Assembly: GCA_020024465.1 (NCBI GenBank) | Contig: JAHHTT010000058.1 | Coordinates: 1 to 13,704 of the forward strand | From: Odoribacter sp. | Lineage (GTDB): Bacteria; Bacteroidota; Bacteroidia; Bacteroidales; Marinifilaceae | DNA: 13,704 nt | Direction: 5' to 3' | Shown here: positions 13,677 to 13,704 of the stretch, piece by piece | How the letters are laid out: each line of letters starts with the position of its first letter | Numbering within the stretch: position 1 is the stretch's first letter | The notes under the pieces: model-generated | Seen by the model: the letters and a program-made list of their open reading frames with translations, nothing else | What the model was told of the DNA's origin: nothing | Databases searched by the model: none | Program-made: the position numbers and the translations under genes

Positions 13677-13704
13677 GGACTCGTAGCTTAATGGATAGAG
13701 CACT
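13677..13704 (+). tRNA. Second tRNA-Arg, 5' part only (cut by window end)
   Basis: The 28 bases present are identical to the first 28 of the tRNA at 13414 and include the 5' acceptor strand and the whole D arm. The anticodon lies outside the window, so ACG is inferred from the identity of the copy and its promoter. Confidence 0.75.

Larger units (their letters stand above)
13360..13704 (+). repeat. Tandem duplication of the tRNA-Arg unit with its promoter, second copy cut by the window end
   Basis: The stretch from 13360 and the stretch from 13623 align at a constant offset of 263 bases. From about 13391/13654 to the window end they are identical across leader and tRNA, and they are similar but not identical over the promoter. 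The sequence between the tRNA end and the second promoter includes the first unit's terminator and AT-rich DNA. Confidence 0.85.

Noticed and set aside
13360..13704. Attachment-site duplication of an integrated element
   Set aside because: Both copies include promoter, leader and the 5' part of the tRNA, and only 263 bases separate them with no integrase; a gene duplication fits better.

Overview
The window looks like chromosome of a Bacteroidales member, most likely the genus Bacteroides. The evidence is promoter-like sites of the Bacteroidetes type (TAnnTTTG about 20 bases after a TTTG-like element), mostly absent Shine-Dalgarno sequences, and the gene families present: 6-bladed beta-propeller lipoprotein, DUF1573 lipoprotein, FloA/NfeD, Gld-type ABC transporter and PgpH. 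Species cannot be assigned from the sequence alone.

Layout. (1) Positions 1-2001, minus strand, visibly AT-rich: an operon-like set of a beta-propeller lipoprotein, a DUF1573 lipoprotein and the N-terminal part of an O-antigen ligase/polymerase-type (Wzy_C) membrane protein that leaves the window at position 1. (2) Positions 2002-2413: a non-coding gap with the promoter of that operon, a degenerate 11-bp tandem repeat and the terminator of the next operon. (3) Positions 2414-3888, minus: nfeD-floA, a membrane-microdomain pair. (4) Positions 4049-5601, plus: folE (GTP cyclohydrolase I) and fabD (malonyl-CoA:ACP transacylase), ended by a strong terminator. (5) Positions 5748-8854, plus: pgpH (7TM-HD c-di-AMP phosphodiesterase) followed 17 bp later by a LacI/GalR regulator, then a terminator. 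(6) Positions 9110-12280, plus: a three-gene ABC transporter resembling GldA, GldF and GldG. (7) Positions 12282-13163, minus: dapA, convergent with gldG with one base between the stop codons. (8) Positions 13359-13704: two tandem tRNA-Arg(ACG) units, each with its own promoter; the second is cut by the window end.

Most of the window (about 2400 onward) reads as ordinary core chromosome: folate/pterin, fatty-acid, lysine/cell-wall and second-messenger functions. The first 2 kb is the accessory-looking part. Three genes begin with a TTG in their longest open frame, and an ATG a few codons inside is the better start (DUF1573, nfeD, pgpH); dapA likewise should begin at an internal ATG. No CRISPR array, transposase, integrase or rRNA was seen. 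I found no clearly new system. The best candidates for a second look are the surface lipoprotein/ligase operon, the PgpH-LacI pair, the Gld-like transporter and the 11-bp repeat.
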